Assembly: GCF_020911885.1 (NCBI RefSeq)
Contig: NZ_CP087132.1
Coordinates: forward strand, 2,976,001-3,040,000
DNA: 64,000 nt
Reading direction: 5' to 3'
Origin: Flavobacterium acetivorans
GTDB lineage: Bacteria; Bacteroidota; Bacteroidia; Flavobacteriales; Flavobacteriaceae
This document shows, in pieces, positions 19,091 to 26,754 of this stretch. Under the pieces are notes generated by a model. The model was not told the origin of the DNA, ran no database searches, and worked only from the letters and a program-made list of their open reading frames with translations. The position numbers and the translations under genes were made by a program. Each line of letters starts with the position of its first letter. The first letter of the stretch is position 1.

Positions 19091-19138
19091 ATTTTAAATA
19101 ATGTATGTGTTGTGAATTGATTTTTTATATATTTGTAA
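19091..19138 (+). promoter_or_regulatory. tracrRNA promoter overlapping a guide-like segment and sense repeat mimic
   Basis: TATATTTG at 19128-19135 is the -7 box for a short tracrRNA starting near 19140. Just upstream, 19109-19119 repeats the first 11 nt of the CRISPR repeat (GTTGTGAATTG) in sense orientation and can pair with 19147-19157 of the anti-repeat. With one mismatch the stem extends to 16 positions (19109-19124 with 19142-19157), leaving a 17-nt loop. The 11 nt before the mimic are perfectly complementary to the plus strand of the cas9 promoter region. Confidence 0.7.
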
Positions 19139-19212
19139 CTTGAAAGCAATTCACAATAAGGCTATAAGCCGAAGAAATTCTTAAATCCTGCGTACTCCGT
19201 GGGATTTTTTTT
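19139..19212 (+). ncRNA. tracrRNA
   Basis: The anti-repeat TTGAAAGCAATTCACAAT (19140-19157) pairs with the first 18 nt of the repeat, 17 as Watson-Crick pairs and one G-U. It is followed by a nexus-like hairpin GGCT-ATA-AGCC (19160-19170) and a terminator stem AATCC...GGATT (19184-19206) with a run of eight T. The start is inferred from the -7 box just upstream. It is required for crRNA maturation and Cas9 loading. Confidence 0.93.
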
Positions 19213-19460
19213 ATTCGATATGTTAAATATAACATATTATTCCTACGAATTTTTATAAATCTCAAAAAAAATTGCAAGCGATTATTATATTTTACATCAG
19301 GAAGATTACTTTTTCTAATCAATGTTATTTTAAATTCACAAAATTCTGACTACTTTCAGGAAGAGTTTTTTTGTGAATCATTTGAAAAAATTGATGGCAC
19401 ATCATAACTTCAATATACAGCAATCAAAAAAAGTAAATTATCCTAAAATACTAAAAACAA
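19213..19460. other. Intergenic, AT-rich
   Basis: Between the tracrRNA terminator and the XRE terminator I see no gene or clear signal. Confidence 0.4.
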
Positions 19461-19485
19461 AAAAGAGACCTAGAAAGTCTCTTTT
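19461..19485 (-). terminator. Rho-independent terminator of the XRE gene
   Basis: AAAAGAGAC and GTCTCTTTT form a 9-bp stem with a 7-nt loop; the T run follows on either strand, so it may serve both directions. Confidence 0.7.
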
Positions 19486-19509
19486 ATAATTAATTATGTC
19501 TTTTGTAAA

Positions 19510-19905
19510 TTATTTATCCTTCAACAACTTCTCTAAATAAGCTATTTTATCTTTTTCAGCCTGAACTAATCGTTCATAAAGCTCCACAAGTTTATCAATA
19601 GGATTAAAATTATAAACCGGACCAAAAGCACCTTGTCCATTACTGGCACTGTTATCATAAAAGTTATTGAAGAAATTGAAAACACTTTCCTCGGAGAAAT
19701 TCTTTATAGCTTCAGATGTAACTCCAAGAACTTTTGCAACTTCAAGTAATTTTTCATCTTCAATAGTTTCACTATTTTCCATATTAGAAACCGTTTGCTG
19801 ACTCACACCTAATGCAATTGCCAATGCTTCTTGCTTCATCTCGCGTAATTCCCTGATTCGGCTGATATTTCTGCCAATATGTTTTGGTTTTGTTGCTGTG
19901 TTCAT
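19510..19905 (-). CDS. XRE-family HTH regulator with C-terminal coiled coil
   Basis: A 131-residue protein. The HTH is at residues about 12-65 (ISRIRELREMKQEALAIALG, then VSQQTVSNMEN). A middle stretch with FNFFNNFYDNS and GPVYNFNP leads to a helix at 105-131 (DKLVELYERLVQAEKDKIAYLEKLL) that probably dimerises. The -7 element TACCTTTG (19917-19910, minus) ends only 4 nt before the ATG, so the transcript may be leaderless. Proteins of this layout are common single genes in Flavobacteriia; the target is unknown. Confidence 0.85.
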   Translation of the reverse strand: MNTATKPKHIGRNISRIRELREMKQEALAIALGVSQQTVSNMENSETIEDEKLLEVAKVLGVTSEAIKNFSEESVFNFFNNFYDNSASNGQGAFGPVYNFNPIDKLVELYERLVQAEKDKIAYLEKLLKDK

Positions 19906-19909
19906 AATT

Positions 19910-19917
19910 CAAAGGTA
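19910..19917 (-). promoter_or_regulatory. -7 element of the XRE gene, directly abutting the start codon
   Basis: TACCTTTG on the minus strand fits TAnnTTTG. The predicted transcription start falls on or next to the ATG. Confidence 0.5.
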
Positions 19918-20166
19918 TTAAATCGTTGCGAAATTTTTATTGGTAAAATACTAATGATGAATTGTGTAATACAATACCAATTGGTTGGGTACGGCTGGAA
20001 CTGTTCGGAACTTGCTATGACCTAAACAAAAATACAATTTTTCTAATAAATACTAACATTATCTACATATGAAAAAGAATAAAATATCCTTCACAATTAA
20101 TTTTTTTGGCAGGGTATTAAACAAAAATCAAATTTTCAAACAAGTATCAATTAAAAAATTAAAATT

Positions 20167-21018
20167 ATGAGTACAATTGATAACACAGGATTACAAATGA
20201 TAAGCAATATCATTAAGGAGAGTATTAGTACAAGTGGTATTTACTGTTTCGGAGAAAAAAGGCAAAGTCAAACCGTTCAAAATCCATTTCAAGCTACAGC
20301 TTCTGTTCAGCAAAAGCGTACGCATTTCTATTTGTTGGTTTTTACCAATGAATATGTAATCAATGCCATAGCAGATATTAGTCATACTATAAAGATCAAA
20401 TTAGGAGGTCGTTATACCGTTACTTTGTTGCTGCACAAAGCAACATCAGTACGGAATTTCACCCCACATCAATTATACTTCTATCATCAGGTTTTAACCA
20501 AAGGATATAAAGTTTACGAAAATGTAACCGTACCTCCAAACATCCCTTTTGATGAAACTCCAAAACGCAACATAAAGTCCATCCATTCCCATTGGAAAAA
20601 CAGAAATACAGTTGCAGAAACTTTCCTAGGAAACTTAGCTCATACTGACTATACCGATTACGGATTTGTTCAGGAATCCATGATACATATAGCTGTAGAA
20701 CAGACCTGCCTTGGACTTATAGATGTATTCTTGGGTTATCGTCCTGATCATTTTTCATTGCCTTATTTGTTTGAACTCTGTGAAATAGTCACACCACTAA
20801 CCTCGGATATATTTCCACGAACTTCTCCTGAAGACAAAAGGTTATTTAAGTTATTAAAAGCACATCCAAGCGAACTTCGCTGGGCAAATCCAAAATTATC
20901 ATGTAGACTAGATACTGAGGTTTTAGAAAAGAGAAGCAATCTTTTCCACAAAAGAGCCAGCGAATTGATAGCATCCGAATTAGAGCGTTTAGGAGATCTG
21001 TATATTAAAGAAACTTAA
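20167..21018 (+). CDS. HEPN/MNT-like protein, first of a tandem pair
   Basis: A 283-residue protein of unknown function. The N-terminal 110 residues read as an alpha/beta unit (THFYLLVFTNEYVINAIADI...YTVTLLLHK) reminiscent of MNT-type nucleotidyltransferases but without a clear GS...DxD site. The C-terminal half is helical and HEPN-like (ESMIHIAVEQTCLGLIDVFLG followed by YRPDHFSLPYLFELC). It is followed 11 nt later by a protein of the same size and layout, so the two probably work together. HEPN and MNT proteins often form toxin-antitoxin or defence pairs, but here I cannot tell which, if either, is toxic. Confidence 0.6.
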   Translation: MSTIDNTGLQMISNIIKESISTSGIYCFGEKRQSQTVQNPFQATASVQQKRTHFYLLVFTNEYVINAIADISHTIKIKLGGRYTVTLLLHKATSVRNFTPHQLYFYHQVLTKGYKVYENVTVPPNIPFDETPKRNIKSIHSHWKNRNTVAETFLGNLAHTDYTDYGFVQESMIHIAVEQTCLGLIDVFLGYRPDHFSLPYLFELCEIVTPLTSDIFPRTSPEDKRLFKLLKAHPSELRWANPKLSCRLDTEVLEKRSNLFHKRASELIASELERLGDLYIKET

Positions 21019-21029
21019 AAAAAAACATT

Positions 21030-21872
21030 ATGTATCACAATATTTTAACTCAGCAAGATTGTCCAGAATATGATCCATTAAAAAAGGTAATTAAGCTACT
21101 GAGGGCGTTCATCAAAATCGATGCGATTTATTTTTCAAAGCACTTGGAAGAGCCGTCTAATAATGGTATTATTACGGTTCTTGTAAGTAAATCCAATCCG
21201 CATTATTACGAGGAGATTTATGATTTTTCATGGAAAATTATGAAGTCCTACCCTGAATTTTCGTTTTCCTTTTATGATGAAGCATGGTTAAAAGCAGAAC
21301 TAGAAGAAGGTAATCTTTATGCTATTATGAATTGCGATGATAGTCAACTCCTATATAGCGCTTCTAATTTCACGAGTGTAGTTGATTTCAAAAAAATAAA
21401 ACCTGAAAAATTGATAAAGAAGGTCACGAAAAGATTTAAGAGACACAATTTGGAAATTAATATTATTGGTCGGGATTTGAAATACTACAATACCGATGGA
21501 AGACATTTATCTGCTGCATATAATATGCATCAGCAATTTCGATACTTGTTTATAAATATTTCTTGGTTTTTGGCAGGAGATTATACAGGTACAGAAAGTC
21601 TTGAAGAGCAGGAAGAATATCTTCGTAAGTTTTCCATTGTGCTGGCTAATACATTTGACCCCGAAAAAAAAGAAGAGTGGTTTGTTTTAAAGCAATTAGA
21701 TGAAGCCCGTACAGCAATTCAATGTAACAAAGAAATAGAGCCAATTACTAAAGAAACTATCGATATAGCTTATGAAAAATTAGCAATACTTAAGGAAGAG
21801 GTCAGGAGAGTATTCGATAAATATATAAAAAGAGTAAAAATAAAATTAGAAGATTTAGTGAGTGTCAATTAA
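21030..21872 (+). CDS. HEPN/MNT-like protein, second of a tandem pair
   Basis: A 280-residue protein with the same plan as its upstream neighbour. An alpha/beta N-terminal half (IDAIYFSKHL...GIITVLVSKSNPHYY) is followed by a helical half (AAYNMHQQFRYLFINISWFL, then EEYLRKFSIVLANTF) and a C-terminal helix rich in K, E and R. There is no signal peptide. Sequence identity with the neighbour is low by eye, so it is a distant paralogue or only an architectural match. Co-transcription is likely given the 11-nt gap. Function unknown. Confidence 0.55.
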   Translation: MYHNILTQQDCPEYDPLKKVIKLLRAFIKIDAIYFSKHLEEPSNNGIITVLVSKSNPHYYEEIYDFSWKIMKSYPEFSFSFYDEAWLKAELEEGNLYAIMNCDDSQLLYSASNFTSVVDFKKIKPEKLIKKVTKRFKRHNLEINIIGRDLKYYNTDGRHLSAAYNMHQQFRYLFINISWFLAGDYTGTESLEEQEEYLRKFSIVLANTFDPEKKEEWFVLKQLDEARTAIQCNKEIEPITKETIDIAYEKLAILKEEVRRVFDKYIKRVKIKLEDLVSVN

Positions 21873-22242
21873 AAGGTAAGTGAGCTAAAAAAGTAAAGAT
21901 AAAAAATCAGGCCTTCTATTTTAGTATCGCCCTACTATTTTTAATTATAAAATCACGGGAGAATTTTAAGCGTTGGCCGCCGGGAGTGCCCCCCGAGTCG
22001 AGTGTGAAACACGAGCGGCTGGGGTCGCGATAGCGAAACCGAAACGAAGTGAGCTTCATCGAACACCAATAACAATAAGGGATTAGTGAGATAAATATTC
22101 CCGAGATTTTCGGGATAAAAATATTCAGGCTTGATTTTTTTGTTTCTTTTTTGATCAAGACAAATCGAAGATTATTTCATCTGTTCGCCTTTCAGGCTTG
22201 GGTCAGTGAGCACCGCTAAAAAAAACAAAAATTAAGCGAGCT

Positions 22243-22409
22243 AAAAAAGAAAATTGGTAACCTTAATTTTTTCTTTTAACAAAAACATCAATGGTAGCAA
22301 TATTAAATGACCTTTTATACTTCTACTCAATTAAATTCAAATTGCTGTTATTTCCGGGATTCAATTGTCCTTAGCTTCCGCAGTCGAGCGTCAAATGTTT
22401 GAAGAATAC
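22243..22409. repeat. 167-bp direct repeat, copy 1
   Basis: From AAAAAAGAAAATTGGTAACC to GAAGAATAC, with a single mismatch (C at 22355 against T at 22635) relative to the copy 280 bp downstream. Confidence 0.85.
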
Positions 22410-22522
22410 GTAAAAAGAAAAGCTGTTTGAGCGAAGCGAGTTCTTTTCTTTTAGGATTCAAAAACTAATTTGACCGACGAGGAAGCTCAGACTTGATTTT
22501 TTTGTTTCTTTTTTGATCAAGC

Positions 22523-22689
22523 AAAAAAGAAAATTGGTAACCTTAATTTTTTCTTTTAACAAAAACATCAATGGTAGCAATATTAAATGACCTTTTATAC
22601 TTCTACTCAATTAAATTCAAATTGCTGTTATTTCTGGGATTCAATTGTCCTTAGCTTCCGCAGTCGAGCGTCAAATGTTTGAAGAATAC
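22523..22689. repeat. 167-bp direct repeat, copy 2
   Basis: Second copy of the repeat. The 113-bp spacer between copies includes a TTTGATCAAG motif that also flanks copy 1 further upstream. Confidence 0.85.
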
Positions 22690-23440
22690 CTAACCCGAGC
22701 GCAGCCTTCAAAGAACTCAACCATCTCACAACTCATAACTCAAATCTCACAACTTCTCACCCCGCCCTTAAATTAAAACATAGAAAAACAACGAAAAAAC
22801 GACGTGGCAGCAGTCCGCGAGTTGAGCCTGAAAGGCGAACGGCTCGGGCTGCGGAACATAGTTTTGAGGTAGTTTTTAAGTTTTTAATCCCGATAGATAT
22901 CGGGATCAGGCTTGATCTTTTTGTTACTTTTTCCATCAAGGGAAAAAGTAAAAATATATTCAAAGAAAAACAATGCTGTGCGAAGTCTCCCAACTCGTAC
23001 CGATGAGAAACACCAAGCTGTGCGAAGTCTCCCGCCTTCGTACATTCTCCGTCCTGTACCAGCATTTCTCCCAGCCCCCGCAATTCGAGGTCTCCTGACC
23101 CTCGATCCAAGAAGTGTTCGTCTCTACGCTACGCAAATGCCTCATGACCTTTGCGTTTTTTTTGTTCTTAAAAGCGGTAAGAATAATAAAAGTCTGCTGA
23201 CTGTTTACGTGAATGTTTTTAAAACTGAATGTAGGTATTGCGTATTCTAAACTTGAAAAACGCATTTGTTGACGGCGAATTCCAGTGATGTATTTTCTTC
23301 TTAAAACAAGAATAACCCTCTTTTTATACCGTTATTTTGCTATATTTGGAGCTATTACAATGAAGGTTATTTTATAGACTAACTTGTCCCTAAGCAATTG
23401 CAGCATCTGGAAAATAATCAAAACCATAATTTAACTACAA

Positions 23441-23788
23441 ATGGCATTACAATTTGAAAACCAAATCGAGATTATAGAAATAATGGAAAGCTTCCTGATC
23501 AAAATCCGACCATCAGAAGACATTAAAAGCAAACTGGATATTAACTACAAAGTTGAAAATCAAAGTGTCATCCTTTTTGAAATTCGTCCAGATTGGAAAA
23601 ATCCTCAAGAAAAAAGGGAGTACAACATTGCAAAAGCCACATTCGTCAAAAAAGAGAATCAATGGAAAATTTTTTGGTTTATGTCCGATTTTAAATGGCA
23701 TAGCTATAAGCCAAAAGAAAAAGTAAACAACCTAAAAGAATTTGTGAAAATTGTTGAAGAAGATAAATTGGGCTGCTTTTGGGGTTAA
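23441..23788 (+). CDS. DUF3024-family protein
   Basis: A 115-residue small protein. The ending NQWKIFWFMSDFKWHSYKP, preceded by IAKATFVK and by a charged beta strand (VILFEIRPDW), matches DUF3024, whose role is unknown. It is cytosolic, a single gene with a plus-strand GNAT gene 82 nt behind it. Nothing in the sequence points to a partner. Confidence 0.7.
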   Translation: MALQFENQIEIIEIMESFLIKIRPSEDIKSKLDINYKVENQSVILFEIRPDWKNPQEKREYNIAKATFVKKENQWKIFWFMSDFKWHSYKPKEKVNNLKEFVKIVEEDKLGCFWG

Positions 23789-23870
23789 AAGTTACTACAT
23801 TACAACTAAGGCCTAAACCTAATTGTAGAAACTCAAAGAACGAAACAAACAAATATAAAACGACTGGCAA

Positions 23871-24416
23871 ATGGGAATTGTAATAGAAACAGAACGGCTT
23901 ATTTTAAGAGAATTAGAATATAGAGACCAAAATGATTTATTCGAAATGGACTCTGACCCAGAAGTGCATTTGTATATCGAAAACAATCCTGTAAAATCAA
24001 TTGACCAAATAACAAAAGTCATTGAAATGCTTAAAATCCAATACAAAGAAAATGGAATTGCGCGTTGGGCTGTAGTTGACAAATTGACAAATGAATGTGT
24101 TGGTTGGTCAGGATTGAAGTACTTTAACCAGCCTTTAAACAATCATACTGATTTTTACGAACTTGGTTATAGATTTAAGAAAAAACATTGGGGAAAAGGT
24201 TTTGCAACTGAATCTGCAATCGCAATACTAGACTATGGTTTTAAAAATTTGAACACCAACCGAATTTTTGCAATAACTGATCCTAAAAATGTAAATTCAA
24301 AAAAGGTGTTGACTAAATTAGGCTTTGACTTTCAAGAAACTTTTGATTATGAAGGCGACCCAACAGATTGGTTTGAATTGAAAAAGACAACCTGGGAAAA
24401 TAAAAAGCCAAAGTAG
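23871..24416 (+). CDS. GNAT-family N-acetyltransferase (RimJ/RimL type)
   Basis: A 181-residue acetyltransferase. It starts with the RimJ/RimL-like IETERLILRELEYRDQNDLFE, has a middle strand region (RWAVVDKLTNECVGWSGLKY) and the acetyl-CoA loop KHWGKGFATES (motif A, Q/R-x-x-G-x-G/A), then ITDPKNVNSKKVLTKLGF. Members acetylate ribosomal proteins, antibiotics or small amines; the acceptor cannot be told. Its start was chosen at the first ATG preceding the conserved TERL motif. Confidence 0.9.
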   Translation: MGIVIETERLILRELEYRDQNDLFEMDSDPEVHLYIENNPVKSIDQITKVIEMLKIQYKENGIARWAVVDKLTNECVGWSGLKYFNQPLNNHTDFYELGYRFKKKHWGKGFATESAIAILDYGFKNLNTNRIFAITDPKNVNSKKVLTKLGFDFQETFDYEGDPTDWFELKKTTWENKKPK

Positions 24417-24891
24417 TAAATTGAATAAACAAAGTGCACCCCTCAAATACTTGAATGCATCAAAACCAAATGAAAAGTAACAAACGGAGTTCACCTCCAA
24501 AGCCATCAATTTCGTCTACGACTGATCAACTACTTTTGAAGCTTGATTTTTACCCCGCAATAGCTTTTGAATTTGATCGGTAGTAACACCATCAATTGTC
24601 CATTTTTGTAGGACAAATTGAGCTTGCTAAGCCACAATAAGCTAATCTTTCAGAAAACCTTAAATCATAAGAAAAAACATCTAAATTTAAGCTTTTAGGT
24701 CAAAAAACAACCTAAAATCAGCTAACAGATAGTGCATGGATAAAGCATGGATAGTGTATGGATAATGCATGGATAGTGTATGACTAGAGTATCAAAACTA
24801 GAAAGCAGCATTAAAACACTAAAAAAGAGCCAAATTAAGCACCAAAAAACACTTATCGAATTCCTACAAAAAACCACTAGGCCTAATTAGA
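24417..24891. other. Intergenic region with an 11-bp tandem repeat
   Basis: No gene seen. The only structured element is the short tandem repeat at 24728-24782. Confidence 0.45.
24728..24782. repeat. Five tandem copies of an 11-bp unit
   Basis: Units are GATAGTGCATG, GATAAAGCATG, GATAGTGTATG, GATAATGCATG and GATAGTGTATG. A period of 11 is close to one helical turn, so the units face the same side of DNA. Confidence 0.8.
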
Positions 24892-25008
24892 AAAACAGCA
24901 GCATTTAGATCAAAATTCAGAGGAGTGAGCAATATTGAATTTTTCCTTTTTAGGCTAACTACGATTGATGCATAATTTTTTAAATTTCACAGCTTTTCGC
25001 ATTGATCC
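24892..25008 (+). mobile_element. 3' remnant of an older ISAon1-type element
   Basis: The frame reads AFRSKFRGVSNIEFFLFRL, then ends TTIDA and stop. It aligns with the C-terminus of the intact transposase downstream (AFRSQFRGVRKIDFFLFRL). It is followed by TTTTTAAATTTCACAGC and CGCATTGATCC, matching the right end of the intact IS. Everything upstream of this tail is gone. Confidence 0.75.
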
Positions 25009-25082
25009 TTGTTGGATCAATCCCAAAACCTGGGGGGGAATGTCAAAATAAATTGAGAGATTTGCAATCTTAAGAATGAGAG

Positions 25083-25430
25083 ATGCCCCCAATAGACCTT
25101 TTAAAATTCATGTTACCTGACTTTTTAGTAGATCACTTTGAAGTGGTTTCTTCTACTAACACAGAAGAAATAGTACACCTATATTTTGAAGAGAATGCCA
25201 AGCCTCCAAAAGAATTTGATACACTGGAACTAGTATCAAAGGGCTTTCAGGATGAGATAACCATTCAGGATTTCCCTCTCAGAGGTAAATATGTATATCT
25301 ACATATAAAAAGACGTCGCTGGACAAATAAGACAACAGGCGAAATTCTTAAAAGAGATTGGAATTTAGTTGCTAAAGGAACCCGCATGACTCAAGAGTTT
25401 GCGGCTTTTTTAAAAGAAATTAATAGATAA
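25083..25430 (+). CDS. ISAon1-family transposase, N-terminal region protein
   Basis: A 115-residue first ORF of the IS. It starts PIDLLKFMLPDFLVDHFEV and contains VYLHIKRRRWTNKTTGEILKRDWNLVAKGTRMTQEFAAFLKEI, the usual N-terminal partner in ISAon1-type elements, thought to bind the IS ends. It ends in the frame just before the transposase ORF, with a T6A4 run (TTTTTTAAAAG, 25406-25416) at the junction where ribosomal slippage could occur. Confidence 0.8.
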   Translation: MPPIDLLKFMLPDFLVDHFEVVSSTNTEEIVHLYFEENAKPPKEFDTLELVSKGFQDEITIQDFPLRGKYVYLHIKRRRWTNKTTGEILKRDWNLVAKGTRMTQEFAAFLKEINR

Positions 25431-26406
25431 GAGTGCTACTGATTGTCACACCATTGGTGGTTTCTTCGGAGTCAACGGAAAGAAACTCCAACGACAATAT
25501 AAAAAACACCTGAGTTCCTTTAATGCTTGGGCTCCACGAGAACATGCACATCAATGGATTGTTTACCCTGAAAATATGGGCACCCATTTATCAATTGACG
25601 AAGTAGCTTTGTCTCAGGGTGAACTTTATACTATTGTAACCAACAAGAAGTTCAAAGGTAAAAAAGGTTCCTTAGTTGCCATTGTTGCTGGAACAAAGGC
25701 AGATAAAGTCATAGAACATATCAGAAAGATTGATTACAAGAAGAGAAGCTGTGTCAAAGAAATAACACTTGACATGGCTAATTCTATGAAATTGATCTCT
25801 AAAAGATGTTTCCCTAAAGCCACACAGGTAACAGATAGATTTCATGTCCAAAAACTGGCACTGGAAGCCTTACAAGAGATTAGGATTAAACATCGATGGG
25901 AGGCTATGGATTTTGAGAATCAATTGATATTGAAAGCCAAAAGAGAGAATCAAACCTATATTCCGGAGCTCTTAGCTAACGGTGACTCTGTAAAACAGCT
26001 ATTAGCCAGGAGTCGATATGCACTTTATAAATCTCGCGAAAAATGGACTGAGAATCAAAATGAAAGAGCTCAATTATTATTTGGACTATATCCAGATATA
26101 AAAACAGCCTATTATCTAAGCCAACAACTTCGAGGTATCTACAATAGCAACAATGACAAGCACATTGCGATGACTAAACTAGCACATTGGTATAGGAATG
26201 TAGAGGAATCTGGTTTTAAAAACTTCAATATTCTACTCAATACTATAACTTTCAATTACCGGTCAATCTTAAACTACTTTGATAATAGAAGTACCAATGC
26301 TTCTGCTGAATCTTTCAATGCAAAAATAAAAGCCTTTAGAAGTCAGTTTAGAGGAGTAAGGAAAATAGATTTCTTCTTGTTCAGATTATCTAATCTTTTT
26401 GCCTAA
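25414..26406 (+). CDS. ISAon1-family transposase (catalytic part)
   Basis: A DDE-type transposase of the ISL3-like group. Reading in the +1 frame from the junction gives KKLIDKSATDCHTIGGFFGVNGKKLQRQYK and so on, with the first catalytic Asp in HLSIDEVALSQGE, a second region EITLDMANSMK...QVTDRFHVQKLA and the final NASAESFNAKIKAFR with the Glu. No ATG precedes the conserved N-terminal segment: the first one, at 25576, is internal. Translation probably needs frameshifting from the upstream ORF or a non-ATG start. Otherwise the frame is intact. Confidence 0.85.
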   Translation, partial: KKLIDKSATDCHTIGGFFGVNGKKLQRQYKKHLSSFNAWAPREHAHQWIVYPENMGTHLSIDEVALSQGELYTIVTNKKFKGKKGSLVAIVAGTKADKVIEHIRKIDYKKRSCVKEITLDMANSMKLISKRCFPKATQVTDRFHVQKLALEALQEIRIKHRWEAMDFENQLILKAKRENQTYIPELLANGDSVKQLLARSRYALYKSREKWTENQNERAQLLFGLYPDIKTAYYLSQQLRGIYNSNNDKHIAMTKLAHWYRNVEESGFKNFNILLNTITFNYRSILNYFDNRSTNASAESFNAKIKAFRSQFRGVRKIDFFLFRLSNLFA

Positions 26407-26490
26407 TCCCCCAACTTTTGCGCATGATCCTTTTAAATTTCACAGCTTGTCGCATTGATCCAAAAAAAGGCTAAAGTATAAAACAAAAAA

Positions 26491-26516
26491 AAACTCCAAT
26501 ATTTCTATTGGAGTTT
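26491..26516 (-). terminator. Terminator downstream of tRNA-Val
   Basis: On the minus strand AAACTCCAAT...ATTGGAGTTT forms a 10-bp stem followed by a run of T. Confidence 0.75.
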
Positions 26517-26518
26517 TG

Positions 26519-26593
26519 TGGGCGATGAGGGGTTCGAACCCCCGACCCCCTCGGTGTAAACGAGGTGCTCTGAACCAGCTGAGCTAATCGCCC
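26519..26593 (-). tRNA. tRNA-Val (anticodon TAC)
   Basis: The 75-nt cloverleaf starts GGGCGATTAGCTCAG, has anticodon stem CCTCG/CGAGG with loop TTTACAC (anticodon TAC), T arm GGGGGTTCGAACCCC and a 7-bp acceptor closing GGGCGAT with ATCGCCC, discriminator A. CCA is not encoded. It separates the accessory half of the window from the core half. Confidence 0.97.
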
Positions 26594-26754
26594 TAATGCA
26601 TTCGGGTTATTTTCATTTCCTTATTGCGAGTGCAAATATACAGCTAGATTTGGTATTTGCAAGCAAAAAATTAAAATAAATTAATAAAATTTCACCCTGA
26701 AAACCCTTACCACTCATTAACAGCTGTTTAAGAAAACATTCCCTAAGAATGTTT

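Larger units (their letters stand above)
21873..23440. other. Gene-poor region with repeats and GC-rich patches
   Basis: No convincing gene in 1.5 kb; open frames here (for example 22757-23110 on the minus strand) lack recognisable content. It contains a 167-bp direct repeat (listed separately), three related copies of a segment like GGCTTGATTTTTTTGTTTC followed by TTTTTGATCAAG (near 22130, 22490 and 22911), and two copies of GCTGTGCGAAGTCTCCC (22975 and 23017). GC-rich islands at 21970-22040 and 22800-22860 differ from the AT-rich surroundings. Confidence 0.5.
25014..26461 (+). mobile_element. ISAon1-type insertion sequence (ISL3-like)
   Basis: About 1.45 kb with imperfect terminal inverted repeats: left GGATCAATCCCAAAACCTGG, right (reverse complement) GGATCAATGCGACAAGCTGT, 8 perfect bases then scattered matches. 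It carries a short N-terminal-region ORF and a transposase ORF in the +1 frame. The left end lies 5 bp after the right end of an older copy. No target-site duplication is evident. Confidence 0.8.

Noticed and set aside
22270..22310. Similarity of the 167-bp repeat to cas1 (reverse complement reads SFNIATIDVF; cas1 has LLNIATIDVF)
   Set aside because: Only about 27 of 32 nt match, flanks do not align, and a match of this size is expected by chance over all pairs in the window.
22757..23265. Several overlapping open frames in the GC-rich patch
   Set aside because: Frames lie on both strands over repeat sequence and show no domain or promoter.
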